Of a stretch of DNA of 64,000 nucleotides, positions 50,084 to 61,800 are shown one piece after another. The position numbers were made by a program, and so were the translations under genes. Positions within the stretch are counted from its first letter, which is position 1; each line of letters opens with the position of its first letter. Below the pieces are notes generated by a model. That model saw only the letters and a list, made by a program, of their open reading frames with translations. It did not search any database and was not told where the DNA came from. Origin of the DNA: Mangifera indica (Eukaryota > Streptophyta > Magnoliopsida > Sapindales > Anacardiaceae); assembly GCF_011075055.1 (NCBI RefSeq), contig NC_058150.1:806001-870000 (forward strand). The letters run 5' to 3'.

Positions 50084-51210
50084 TTCCGTTTAGCTTTCTC
50101 TCAAGCCAAGATTCACAGGAATGCTTTCCAATGGAGGAACTGTTTTCCAGAGTCTTTCTTCTTATATAGAAAGAAAGACTTCTCTTAACATGCGTTTTAA
50201 ATGTGACAAACATTGAATAGCACACAGACTTGTTTTCTTTATTTGGAAGGTCATTATTTTATTTTTTTGGTAAGTTAATATATATGGTAATTAATTTTGT
50301 CATTACCAAAATTAATCAATCATAGCCTATTCCATTCTGCAATTCCCTGTGGTGTAGCAGGGTATAAAAGTCATTTTAACTTCCCAAAATTAAAAAATAA
50401 AATAAATATTTAAATTTGAGTTGATTCAGACTTTTAAATATAAACGAGAATTTAATCAATATATAATTAAGTTTGTGGCAACTATCCAACCAATTTGTTA
50501 CATTAAGATTCTTGAATATGACCGTCAAGATCAAATATAAAATACTGATTGAAGATTGACTAGCATTTTTTAGTTTTGATAATATATTTTGATTCATTAG
50601 AAAGCATATTCCCAAAGAGAGACAATCCAATGCAATCAGTGGTACACAAACTTGTTTTCTTTATTTGGGAGGTCATTATTTGGTTTTTTTTATTTTTTTG
50701 TAAGTAAATATATATGGTCATTAATTTTGTCATTACCAAAGGTAATTTATCATAATCTATTCCATACTGCAATTACGTGTGAAGGTAGCAGGGTATAAAA
50801 GTCATTTTAACTTCCCAAAATTGAAAAAAGAATTAAATATGAAAAATTAAACATTTGAGTTTGAGTAAATTCAGACTTTTAAGTACAAAGTGAGGATTTA
50901 ATATTTATTTTTTTTCAATTTTGGGAAGTTAAAATGACTTTTATACCCTGCTACCTTCACACGTAATTGCAGTATGGATAGATTATGATAGATTATTTTT
51001 GGTGATGACAAAATTAATGACCATATATATTTACTTCCCCCAAAAAAAAAATAATAATAACAAAATAATGACCTCCCAAATAAAGAAAACAAGTTTGTGT
51101 GCTATTCATTGTCTGTCACATTTAAAATGCATGACAAGAGGGGTCTTTGTTCTATATAAGAAGCAGAACTCTGCAAACAGTTGAAGCATCGCATAGAAAG
51201 CTGAACAGAA
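50084..51210. promoter_or_regulatory. Expanded divergent promoter region of SCP6 and SCP7
   Basis: 1,127-bp spacer. The SCP6 side (50,160-50,640) matches the SCP4 upstream region. 50,644-50,829 is another copy of the distal SCP promoter block (TTTATTTGGGAGGTCATTAT). 50,909-51,100 is the same block inverted, belonging to SCP7. The SCP7 TATA box TATATAAG is at 51,153-51,160, 51-58 bp before the ATG. Confidence 0.65.
50644..51100. repeat. Large inverted repeat (about 186/192-bp arms, 79-bp spacer)
   Basis: Left arm 50,644-50,829 begins ACACAAACTTGTTTTCTTTA and ends TTCCCAAAATTGAAAAAA. Right arm 50,909-51,100 is its reverse complement, with only small differences: a longer A/T tract in the middle and a few substitutions. 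The arms are promoter-type DNA of SCP genes, not transposon termini. Confidence 0.88.
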
Positions 51211-51396
51211 ATGGAGAAAATGTTCGAAGTTGCAGTGAAGGTTGTGCTTGTGATGATAATGGTGATGGTTTTGACTGCCATGCCATCTTTTGTTGAAGGA
51301 GTTAGAGACCAGTTTGCTTCTGCTCATCTGGATAAAGTGCAGTGTCCTTGCCCTTATGCGCCAGTTGACTGTTGCAACGTTCCTCCACAAAATTGA
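51211..51396 (+). CDS. SCP7: small secreted Cys/Pro-rich peptide, type B
   Basis: 61-residue peptide identical to SCP2, with signal peptide, SAHLDK and the CPCPYAPVDCCNVPPQN tail. From the ATG on, the DNA is almost the same as at 37,967 onward, whereas the promoters differ clearly upstream of the TATA region. Poly(A)-signal-like AATAAG follows the stop at about 51,419. It is divergent from SCP6 and convergent with YSL7 copy 4. Function unknown; secretion inferred from the signal peptide. Confidence 0.8.
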   Translation: MEKMFEVAVKVVLVMIMVMVLTAMPSFVEGVRDQFASAHLDKVQCPCPYAPVDCCNVPPQN

Positions 51397-52833
51397 CTGT
51401 TGTATGTTTTTCATCTTCAATAAGATTTTGGATCCTACGTCCAATCTTTTATCTTATGAATAAGATTCTATATTTTTAATTTCTCCTTTGTTTCCTTCTT
51501 TTCAAAATGAGGGTAAAATTACGATTATCTCCAACGTTTTTTAATTCAAACTGCGTCTTGATCCAATCAAATCAAATCAAAGGTTTACTCCAAATCTTTT
51601 TCAGTCTTGTTAACATTAATAAATCTAATTGAATCGTAGCTTGACGCAGTTTGACAAAAACCCAAACCAGTCCTTAACCAGATCAAAGGTCTGATCCAAG
51701 CACATGGATTGTTATGTTAAGTCCCAACGATTATAAGAATTTTTATTATCCAAAAACCTTATTAAATATTGAGCGTCAAGCCCAACAGTAAAAAAAAAAA
51801 ATTTATTATCCAAAAAACAAAGTAAATATTAAATCTTAGCAATTGTAAAAAGGTTTTCAACAACTATAGATATTGACATCAATAAGAGTGAATCATGGCT
51901 CAATATAATTTGCCATGTTCAACCGCAGTTCAAAGTAATCTAATAACAAATCTTTAAATCAAAATTGACCCGAATTAGCCTGGCCATTGGATTTGGCCGA
52001 TCCGCCTGGAAACAAAAAGTGTAATATTTGTACATAACATTCTTTCAAAAGGAAAGCAATTATTAAAGCTATCTTTGGTTCAATAATATTTGTGATTTTT
52101 TCTGCAATTTGCCTTAATAATCTAGTCCTCTTAAACCATTCCGGAACCATCAAAACCAACCATGAAGATTAAGAGATGATAAGTTTATGCACTGAATATT
52201 AGCTGGTTTTAAGATTAAGAGATAACAAGTTTGCGCACTGAATATTAGCTAGTTAGCTCAATATATTGAAACGGTGAATGCGCTGATTGAAATTAGATTT
52301 AAATCTATAATACCTAATTCAAACTCAAACGCATTTAAGTTAATGTAAAGTGTTATCAGAATATTGTTGACAAGATAAACATTGTTGTCAATAGATAAAC
52401 AGTAACATTAGAAGGGTAAATTGTACCCGAAAAGATAAATGATCCAAACTCAAGCTGAGCTAAAGTTCCCATTCGAGTTCAGCTCAAATCAACCCTTAAT
52501 TAGAACTAATTAAAACAAAAGTGCTGTTGCCAAGCCAAGTTTATATCATGAAAGTGAGCTAGAAATCATTTTGCAGAGGGTAACAGAATAAAGCACTCGG
52601 CGGTATGCGCATAGACCAACAGATACTTCTGATAGAATAGATATTCACAGAATTGCTTTCAAGCTGTAACAATTCTTTCATATCTGTTACATCACAGCTT
52701 TCAAACCATACATAAACTTACATAATATATCAGCAGAAATATGCTTCAATACTACCAATTTATACAAATCCATGGATGCTCTGACAAGCACACAAATTTA
52801 TTATATTATGCTATATTCATCAAAACACTAACT
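51397..52833. other. Spacer between SCP7 and YSL7 copy 4
   Basis: Near-identical copy of 38,153-39,590. Only scattered substitutions and small indels are visible. No coding region. Confidence 0.75.
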
Positions 52834-55800
52834 TTAAGACGACCCTAAGAAGGTATCAACCCTGGAATTAGTTGTCCTTGACAAGAACTTCATGCAAATG
52901 GGTTGCTTTACGCCTGCTAGAGCAAGAATTGAACTTGGCAAAGTCCATATTCCTTCCCCACAAATCAAACCAGAAGCCACTGCTGGTCCAAATTTATCTG
53001 CTTTGACCTTGTCTATCTTTGACCATACGAATAAAATCAAGCTTCCAACACACATGTCAATCGCAAAGTATGGTCCCAAGTAAAAAGGTATAGCCATAGC
53101 CATCGGAAGAGGAATGTACGACCCAATCTTTCCCAAGGTATCCCTCATCAGGTTTATCACTACAGCGCCTCCAAAGAATATATAACAAAGCAAGAGGCAA
53201 TCCTTTGGCAGAGCTGAGAAACCTTCTACGCCCAATTTAGCCATGTTCCGGTATACAACAGCATAAGGAGCAGGATATTCACTTCCAGGAAGCCCAAGGT
53301 CATCAAATGCCTTGTAGAAAAGCCAAAAGACACAAGGACTAATGATACACCCCATTGCAGTGCCTATAATTTGGCTCACAAACATGGAACGAGGAGATGC
53401 TAGAGTCAAATAACCTGTCTTGAAATCTTGTGATAGATCAGAGGCAGTTGAAACATTGTTCATCATGACTCCACATGCTGCTAAGCCAGCAAGAACAGCA
53501 CCGTGAGCAGAACCAGCCCATGCCCCGATTGTAAAGATTGCAAGCTTTCCATAGGTGGATGCAAGAGACCAATCTGTGAGTCCACACCCATATGCATTAC
53601 AGAAAGCTAAGGCTGGTGCACAGATATAGATGACCAACACATAATACCATTTAAGCTCAGGAAAGATGTGTGGAAGAGAGAAAATAGAAACTACAGCAAT
53701 TGTTACATATCCTGCAATCGCAAACCATGTTGGAATCTGATCTTTAAGGAATAGTTGGGTGCGTTTTTGGTCATCATAAGAGAGCTTAGAGATCACAGGA
53801 GAATCTTGGTCTGCTATAGGGAGATTGCTGGTCATCTCGCGATTACGCACTTGATGAAACAAGCCTGAAAGGGTTCGAGTGAGCACCTTGATGAAGTTGT
53901 ACAGTCCATCACCTAGGATCATGGCTATGGCAATAAATACCTGATTTCAGGATACAAAGCAGGCATTAAAAAGTAGGAAAGCCTCAATATGGCATCAGTA
54001 TAAAACACTTTTTCCAGATTATCTGAACATACCCTGTAACCTTGAATCCCATGTAGGCTAGTTTGGCCAAGACCTTTACTGTACCAATCACCCCCCCTAT
54101 TTTCTATGAGAGGCCACATTAAACCCCAAGAAAGAATTCCACCAACCAAGACAGATATATTTATAAGGTAGGGGCAAATCATCCCAACTCCAACATATGT
54201 TGCTGAGAAGTCAAAGTAAAACCTGCACATTTTGAAGCTCACTCGACCTTAAACAAGATTTAATGGGTAGAAAAGGGGTGCTGATAAGTAAAGTTAATAT
54301 GTTTCTTAGCAAAATTTTAAGTAACGTACGTACCTGTTTTTATATGCTTGGAGCCCAAATGTAGGGAAGTTAGCAAATCCACAACCATCTCCTGCAGCAA
54401 AGAACCATTGGAAGAAACCCCACAAGAAGCTGAAGGAGAAGAATTTGCCAAGTGTTCTCACTTGTTTCCTGTCCAAGAACATCACAGATTAAAATGTCTT
54501 AGTATTTATATGATCACAGATTAAAATGTCTTAGTATTTATATGATAGTACTATACTTTGCTAGCTTGGCTCCTTCAGTAGTGTGGAAGCTATTGATTAA
54601 ATAAGCAGTTGCAGTACCACTTGGATATGTCAACTTAAAGTCTATGATCATAATCTGAAATCAAACATTCATCAAACCAATTAAGAACTGACAAAAGTAT
54701 TGTCAAGATCATGTTAGAAAACAAATTTATTCAATCTTCTTTTTGATGTCATTCAAATGTCTTTGAAGATTTTACCTTTTGAAGAGGCACCACAGAGAAA
54801 AGACCACGAAAACTGACAATGAAGAGAAAGCCAATTATCCAGCTAAGTGAGGGATTTTTGAAACCATGGTTTGTGTCTTCAGATTGTTCAGCAATTCGCT
54901 CACTCATTCCAAAGAGGTAACTCCCGAAACCCCCTGTTTCTCCACAGAAGGCAAAAATTACAGAACTTTCAACACATTAATATGGCATATTTGTTAAATA
55001 AAACTTGCAGGTCGCTCACACACCATTTTAGATTTTCACAAATCAGTACAGAATCAAGTAGCAAATGTAAAAATAAAATAAAAAAAGCATAATGCAGAGT
55101 TGTCATACCAATAGAGATGTTTAAATGGGGAGAATTTTGGTGGAGCTATTTTCAAATAATTAAAGTGAAACTAAATTGTTTTCAGTTCCATTTTGGACCG
55201 AGAAATAGTTATGTACACAACGAAATTGTTTTCACGATTATCATCACAATAGTATGATATTTGAAAGTTACCTACAAATGCTTCCACACAATTCAAGAAC
55301 TCAAAAAAAGAAAGTATTGTGATGCTGATGCACTCAAACAGTGGCTTGATTGCTTGAGTGGTTCCAATACTTGCCATCTTAGACTATTTTAAGTCCCCAT
55401 TCAGACTGCTTGTCCAACTTATCTATAAGCTTTGAAACTCAGAAATTGACTTTGAAAAACCAGCATTAAAAAAAAAAAAAAAGCTAAAACTGTTATAAAT
55501 GTTGTGACCTGAAGTCCCACATCGCTCCCGTGCAGTCTACTGAGCGTGTATATAGGCAGGGGCCAGAAGCCCTTAACTCAGTTGAGGCCTTTTCCCAAAG
55601 TGGAGAAACAAAACCGTGCGAGCCTGAAGCCCAAAGCGGACAATATCGACTGGGATGTTTATAATACGTTATCAGCACGATTCGCGATGGGGGGGTGTGT
55701 TGTGACCTGAAGTCCCACATCGCTCCCGTGCAGTCCACTGAGCGTGTATATAGGCAGGGGCCAGAAGCCCTTAACTCAGTTGAGGCATTTTCCCAAAGTG

Positions 55801-58800
55801 GAGAAACAAAACCGTGCGGGCCTGAAGCCCAAAGCGGACAATATCGACTGGGCTGTTTATAACAATAAAATTAATTTAGTAAATATGAAATATAAAGAAA
55901 TGAAAGAGGATTGAAGGAAGAAAGTGAGGCAGAGTTAAGAAGAAAAGAAAAGAGAGCAAAGAAGAAGAGAGAAAGACTATGATAGAAGATTTCCGGATGC
56001 ATAAATTACAAAGGATGAGGGGGTTTTTATAAGACATTTGGCGGCCCTCTTAGTCAACAAAATACACTCCTCCAAGCCAAAAGTTTCAAGGCATTTAATG
56101 CCTTCCCATTTTCTTTTGGCCAAGTCAAGTGCATGTGGTGGCCAAGTCAAATGCATGTGGTGGAAAAATCTACCATGTATAACACTCCCCTTTAGATTTT
56201 CACCACTTACAGATAATTATATTAATCTTGCTAAGGAAAAACCCAATGGGATAAAAACCAAAGCAAAGGAACATAATTATTAAATGTCCTGTAAGTTGGC
56301 GTTGGACGTACTTAAACTGCCTCATTAAAAACCTTACTAGGAAAACCCAGTGGGACAAAACCTAGTGAAGGAAAAAAGAGTATAGTGCACCTTTTGTCCA
56401 ATATTTGATAAACTTCAAAATTTTGCCTGATGAATGCTCCCCCTGATAAACGCTCCCCCTCTTTATAATAGGATTAACTTGGTTGCTTGTTGAGCCGCCG
56501 CATACCGATGTTATACACTAACTTCTCAAATGTTGATGTCGGTAGTGTCTTAGTGAACAAATCTGCAAGATTCTTACTGGATCTGATTTGCTTGACATCA
56601 ATCTTTTTACTCTGCTGGAGCTCATGAGTGTAAAAGAACTTTGGTGAGATATGTTTGGTTCTGTCTCCTTTGATGTACCCACCTCTAATTTGGGTTATAC
56701 ATGCTGCATTGTCTTCATATAATATGGAAGGAGTGTTTGTTGTAGAAGGAAGACTACATGCATTCTGAATATGATAGATGACAGACCGTAACCATATACA
56801 TTCTCGGCTGGCTTCATGGAAAGCTAAATTTTCTGAATGATTTGAAGAAGTTGCAACCAAGGTCTGCTTGGTGGAGCGCCATGATATAGTTGTGTCATTA
56901 TAAGTGAAAACATATCCTGTTTGTGAACGAGCCTTATGGGGGTTAGAAAGATAACCAGCATCTGCATATCCAATCAAACTAGGATTTTTAGGGGATTTGG
57001 CAGAATAGAATAATCTCAAATCTCTAGTCCCACATAGGTAACGGAGTATATGTTTGATTCCGTTCCAGTGACGACGGGTTGGTGCAGAGCTAAATCGGGC
57101 TAATAAATTGACTGCGAAGGATATATCCGGTTTCGTACATTGGGCCAAATATAATAAGGCTCCAATAGCATTAAAATATGGTACTTTAGGACCAAGTATC
57201 TTTTCATCTTCATCTTTAGGACGAAATGAGTCCTTTTTTAGATCAAGAGACCGAACAACCATTGGGGTGCTCAAAGGATAAGTTTTATCCATATTAAAGC
57301 GTTTTAATAATTTTTCAATATACGCTGATTGATGGATAAGTATTCCATTTGAATTGTGCTCGATCTGCAGGCCGAGACAATATTTTGTTTTTCCCAAATC
57401 CTTCATTTCAAATTCTTTTTTCAGATATTCAGCAGTTTTTTAGAGCTCTTCAGGAGTCCCAATTAAATTCATGTCATCAACATAAACTGCTACAATAGTA
57501 AATACCGATTCTGACCTTCTGATAAAGACATATGGGCATATAGAGTCATTCACATAACCCTTTTTTTTCAAATATTCACTGAGGCGATTGTATCACATAC
57601 GTCCGGATTGTTTTAATTCGTACAATGATCGTTGTAATTTAATTGAGTACAAGCCTCTTGAATTGACACTTTTTGCTTCAGACAATTTGTATCCTTCAGA
57701 GAGTTTCATATAAATTTCAGCGTCTAAATTTTCATACAAATAAGCAGTAACTACGTCCATTAGACGCATATCCAGTCCTTCAGAGACTGTTAAACTAATT
57801 AAATATCTGAATGTGATAATATCTATCACAGGTGCATATGTTTCATTAAAGTCTATACCAGACCTTTGGGAAAAGCCTTAGGCTACAAGCCTGGCTTTAT
57901 ATCTAGCAATTTCATTTTTCTCATTTCTTTTTCTCACAAATACCTATTTATATCTTACGGGTTGTACGTCTTGAGGTGTTGGAACTACAGACCCAAACAC
58001 TTGACGTTTTGCTAGGGAAGCTAATTCTGTTTGAATTGCTTCTTCCCATTTAGGCCAATCATGTCTTTGTTTGCACTCAGCCATAGTACGTGGTTCAAAA
58101 TCATCATCATTTAGAATTTCAGTAGCTACTGCAAATGAGAATATGTCATCAATTATAAATGTTTCACTATTTCACATTTCTCGTGTATGAACATAATTTA
58201 AAGATATTTCAATATTCTCATTTTCCTGTTCTGCAGGATTTTGTACCACATCAGGGGTTTGTGCCACTTCAGGGGCTTATGCCACTTCAGGGACCATAAC
58301 CTCTTCTGGAGGAATATTTGTTTGATTATTTGTCTTTCTTTTTCGAGGAACAGTGTCCTTTGATCCAACAGGTCTACCACGCTTCTGGCGTGAGATAGAT
58401 GGATCAGTCACGACTCAAATGAACTGTTCAGTAGTCACATTGATTCTTGCTGGTGTATTAGCAGCTGGAACATGTGATCTTGTCACTTTTGTTGTATCAA
58501 CAAATGCATCAGACATTTAGTTGGTAATAATTTGTAATTGCATTATCCTTTGCACTTCAGTTTCACTTTGGGATGTGCGAGGATCTAAATGAGACATGGT
58601 AGTTACATACCAAGTAAGTTCATGCCTAACTTCAGGAGACATTTTCTTTTCCCCTAAAGATGGGAAAGTTGTCTCATCAAAGTGAAAATCTGTAAATCGT
58701 GCAGTAAAAAGATCATATGTTAATAGTTTCAAATACCTGATAATGGATGGTGAATTATATCCAATATATATTCCCAAACAACGTTGGGGTCTCATTTTTG

Positions 58801-61800
58801 TGCGTTGAGGAGACGCGATAGAGACATATACAACACAACCAAATATTCTCAAATGAGATACATTAGGTTGGTAACCAAGAACCAATTGCATGAGAGAATA
58901 TTGATGATAAGAAGAAGGTCGCAAGCGAATTAACGCTGCAACATGTAATATAACATGTCCCCACATAGAAGTAGGTAATTGACTTTTTAATAATAAAGTA
59001 CGTGCAATTACCTGGAGTCGTTTGATAAGAGACTCAACTAATCCATTTTGTGTGTGGACATGTGGGACTGGATGTTCAACCTCAATCCCCATTGACATGC
59101 AATAATCATCAAATGTTTTGGATGTAAATTCACCAGCATTATCTAGTCGTATTGACTTGACTGAGTAATCTGCAAAATGTGCTTTTAATTTGATAATTTG
59201 TGCTAACAGTTTAGCAAATGCAACATTTCGAGTAGACAATAAACAAACATGAGACCATCGTGCAGATGTATCAATTAAGACCATAAAATAACGAAATGAC
59301 CCACTTGGTGGGTGAATGGGTCTATATATATCCTCTTGAATCCTTTGCAAAAACGATGGGGATTCACCTCCAATTTTGGAGGAGGATGGTCTTATTACTA
59401 ATTTGCCTTGAGAACAGGCGGTGCAGAATTATTCACTGGACAATAAAATTTTATGATTTTGTAATATATGTCCATGTGAATTTTCAATAATCCTATGCAT
59501 CATTATAAATCTTGGGTGGCCTAAACGATCATGCCAAAGCATAAATGCTTTTGGATCAACGAACTTCTGGTTCAATATTGCGTAGATTTCAATTGCCTTT
59601 ATGATTGTATAATACAATCCAGATGATAAAGCAGGCAACTTTTCTAGTATAAGCCTTCTTCCAGAGGCATTACTAGTTATACAGATGAATTCTGCACCAT
59701 TTTCACTTATGGTTTCAAGATGGTAACCATTTTTTCTTATATCTTTAAAACTCGATAGATTTCTTCTGGATCTACTTGAATATAATGCATCATTGATGCT
59801 TAATTTGGTCCCATTGTTTAACATAATTATGGCTCTTCCGAAGCCTTTTATCAGATCAATTGATCCTGATATGGTAGTTACTTTAGCTTCAATTATTGCT
59901 AAAGATAAGAAAAATTTCTTTTCCTTAAGAATTGTGTGCGTTGTTGCACTATCCACCAAACATATATCTCCCACATCAGCTTTTGAAGTCAACGCTTCAA
60001 TTTTGGAGTCCATTTCCTTTCATTTAAAAATTACGTTAGTTATAACGTACACAAAATATTGAAAGGAAGAGAACATGACAATAAAATACAAAATAATATG
60101 TATGACTCCAAAATAAATATATATGATGGATTTAATTATAAAAATTTTGGGCATTTTATACTCATAATAACTACTTCTGGTAGTTACGTTCACTTCAGGG
60201 AACGATGTATAACGAGAAAATATTAATTCAGAATTTTTTTCTGATATTGCTACTACAGGAGCAAAATATTTTCCACATTCAGAAAAAGATTCTAAATATT
60301 ACAGAGTTATACTAAATATAGAGTCATTGTATTCATATTTCGACTTGCAATCCTTCAGGGATATGATGCCAAAAGATAATAGTCTTGTATTTGTCCTTCT
60401 GGGATATTTTATTTAGTTAGTTTTTCAAGGCTCACAAATTCTAGGTGGAGACTCATGCAAAAAGCCCATTTAATATTATCCATCTAATTTTAGGAACTTC
60501 AAGTTCAATTATTGTTATATTTACAAAACTTCTGGTTTTGTAACCAATATATATAAGTTAATATATGAAACTTCAGGTTCAAATATTATCTCATATTTAC
60601 AAAATAGCTGATTTTGTAGGAGAAATATTGGGATTAATTTTGGAAGCTTCAGGTCCATATATTATCTCATGTATACAAAACTTCTGGTTTTGTAATTAGT
60701 TTTCAGAATATTATAATACGTATTCTGATTATGTTTTGGACTTCAAGTCCATATTTTTCACACTTTATGCAAACTTCAGGTTGTAAAGGTGACATTATTA
60801 TTCTAAAATAAAGACTTTGATGAAACTTGGGACTTCTGGCCCATATATATGTATTCTCTTGATTTTACAAACTTCAAGTTGTAAATTATAAAATTCGGGA
60901 CTTCGGGCCCATACATATGATTTTCTCACGATTTTACAAACTTCAGGTTGTAAATCGGATATAAATAAAAATAAAGATTCAAATAAATAAATATGCGAAT
61001 AAATAAATATTCAAATAAATGGAATACAATAAAAATAAACATTTAAATAATATCAGGACTTCTGGTCCAGATTTTTGATTTTTGTAAGCTTCAGGTTACA
61101 AATAATATTTATGACTTCAGGTCATAAATTTATAATTTCGTAAACTTTGGGTTACGAATGATATTCAGAATTTCAGATCCAGATCATAATATTCAGGACT
61201 GCAGGTCCAGATTCATAATTTTGTGAACTTCAAGTTACAAATAAGATTTAGAACTTCGGGTCCAGATTTATGATATTTCAAACTTCAGGTCTAAATTCAT
61301 AATTTTGTAAACTTCAGGTTACAAATAATATTCAGGACTTTAGATCCAGATTTACAATTTTGCAAAAACTTCGGATTGCAAATATTGTATGATTATAAAT
61401 AAAAATTAAGCAGAAATATAACAGAAATTAAAAATCAACTGGGATATAAGTATTTATAATATTTAAGCAGCATAATAGCATAATAGAAAGATATAATATA
61501 CCTGAATTGATCGTGCTGATAACGTGTTATAAAATTAATTTAGTAAATATGAAATATAAAGAAATGAAAGAGGATTGAAGGAAGAAAGTGACGCAGAGTT
61601 AAGAAGAAAAGAAAAGAGAGCAAATAAGAAGAGAGAAAGACTATGATAGAAGATTTCCGGATGCTTAAATTACAAAGGATGAGGGGGTTTTCATAAGACA
61701 TTTGGCCGACCTCTTAGTCAACAAAATACACTCCTCCAAGCCAAAAGTTTCAAGGCATTTAATGCCTTCCCATTTTCTTTTGGCCAAGTCAAGTGCATGT

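Noticed and set aside
60450..61390. Regularly spaced repeats that might suggest a CRISPR-like array
   Set aside because: Units are degenerate and contiguous, there are no unique spacers, and they lie inside a plant retrotransposon.
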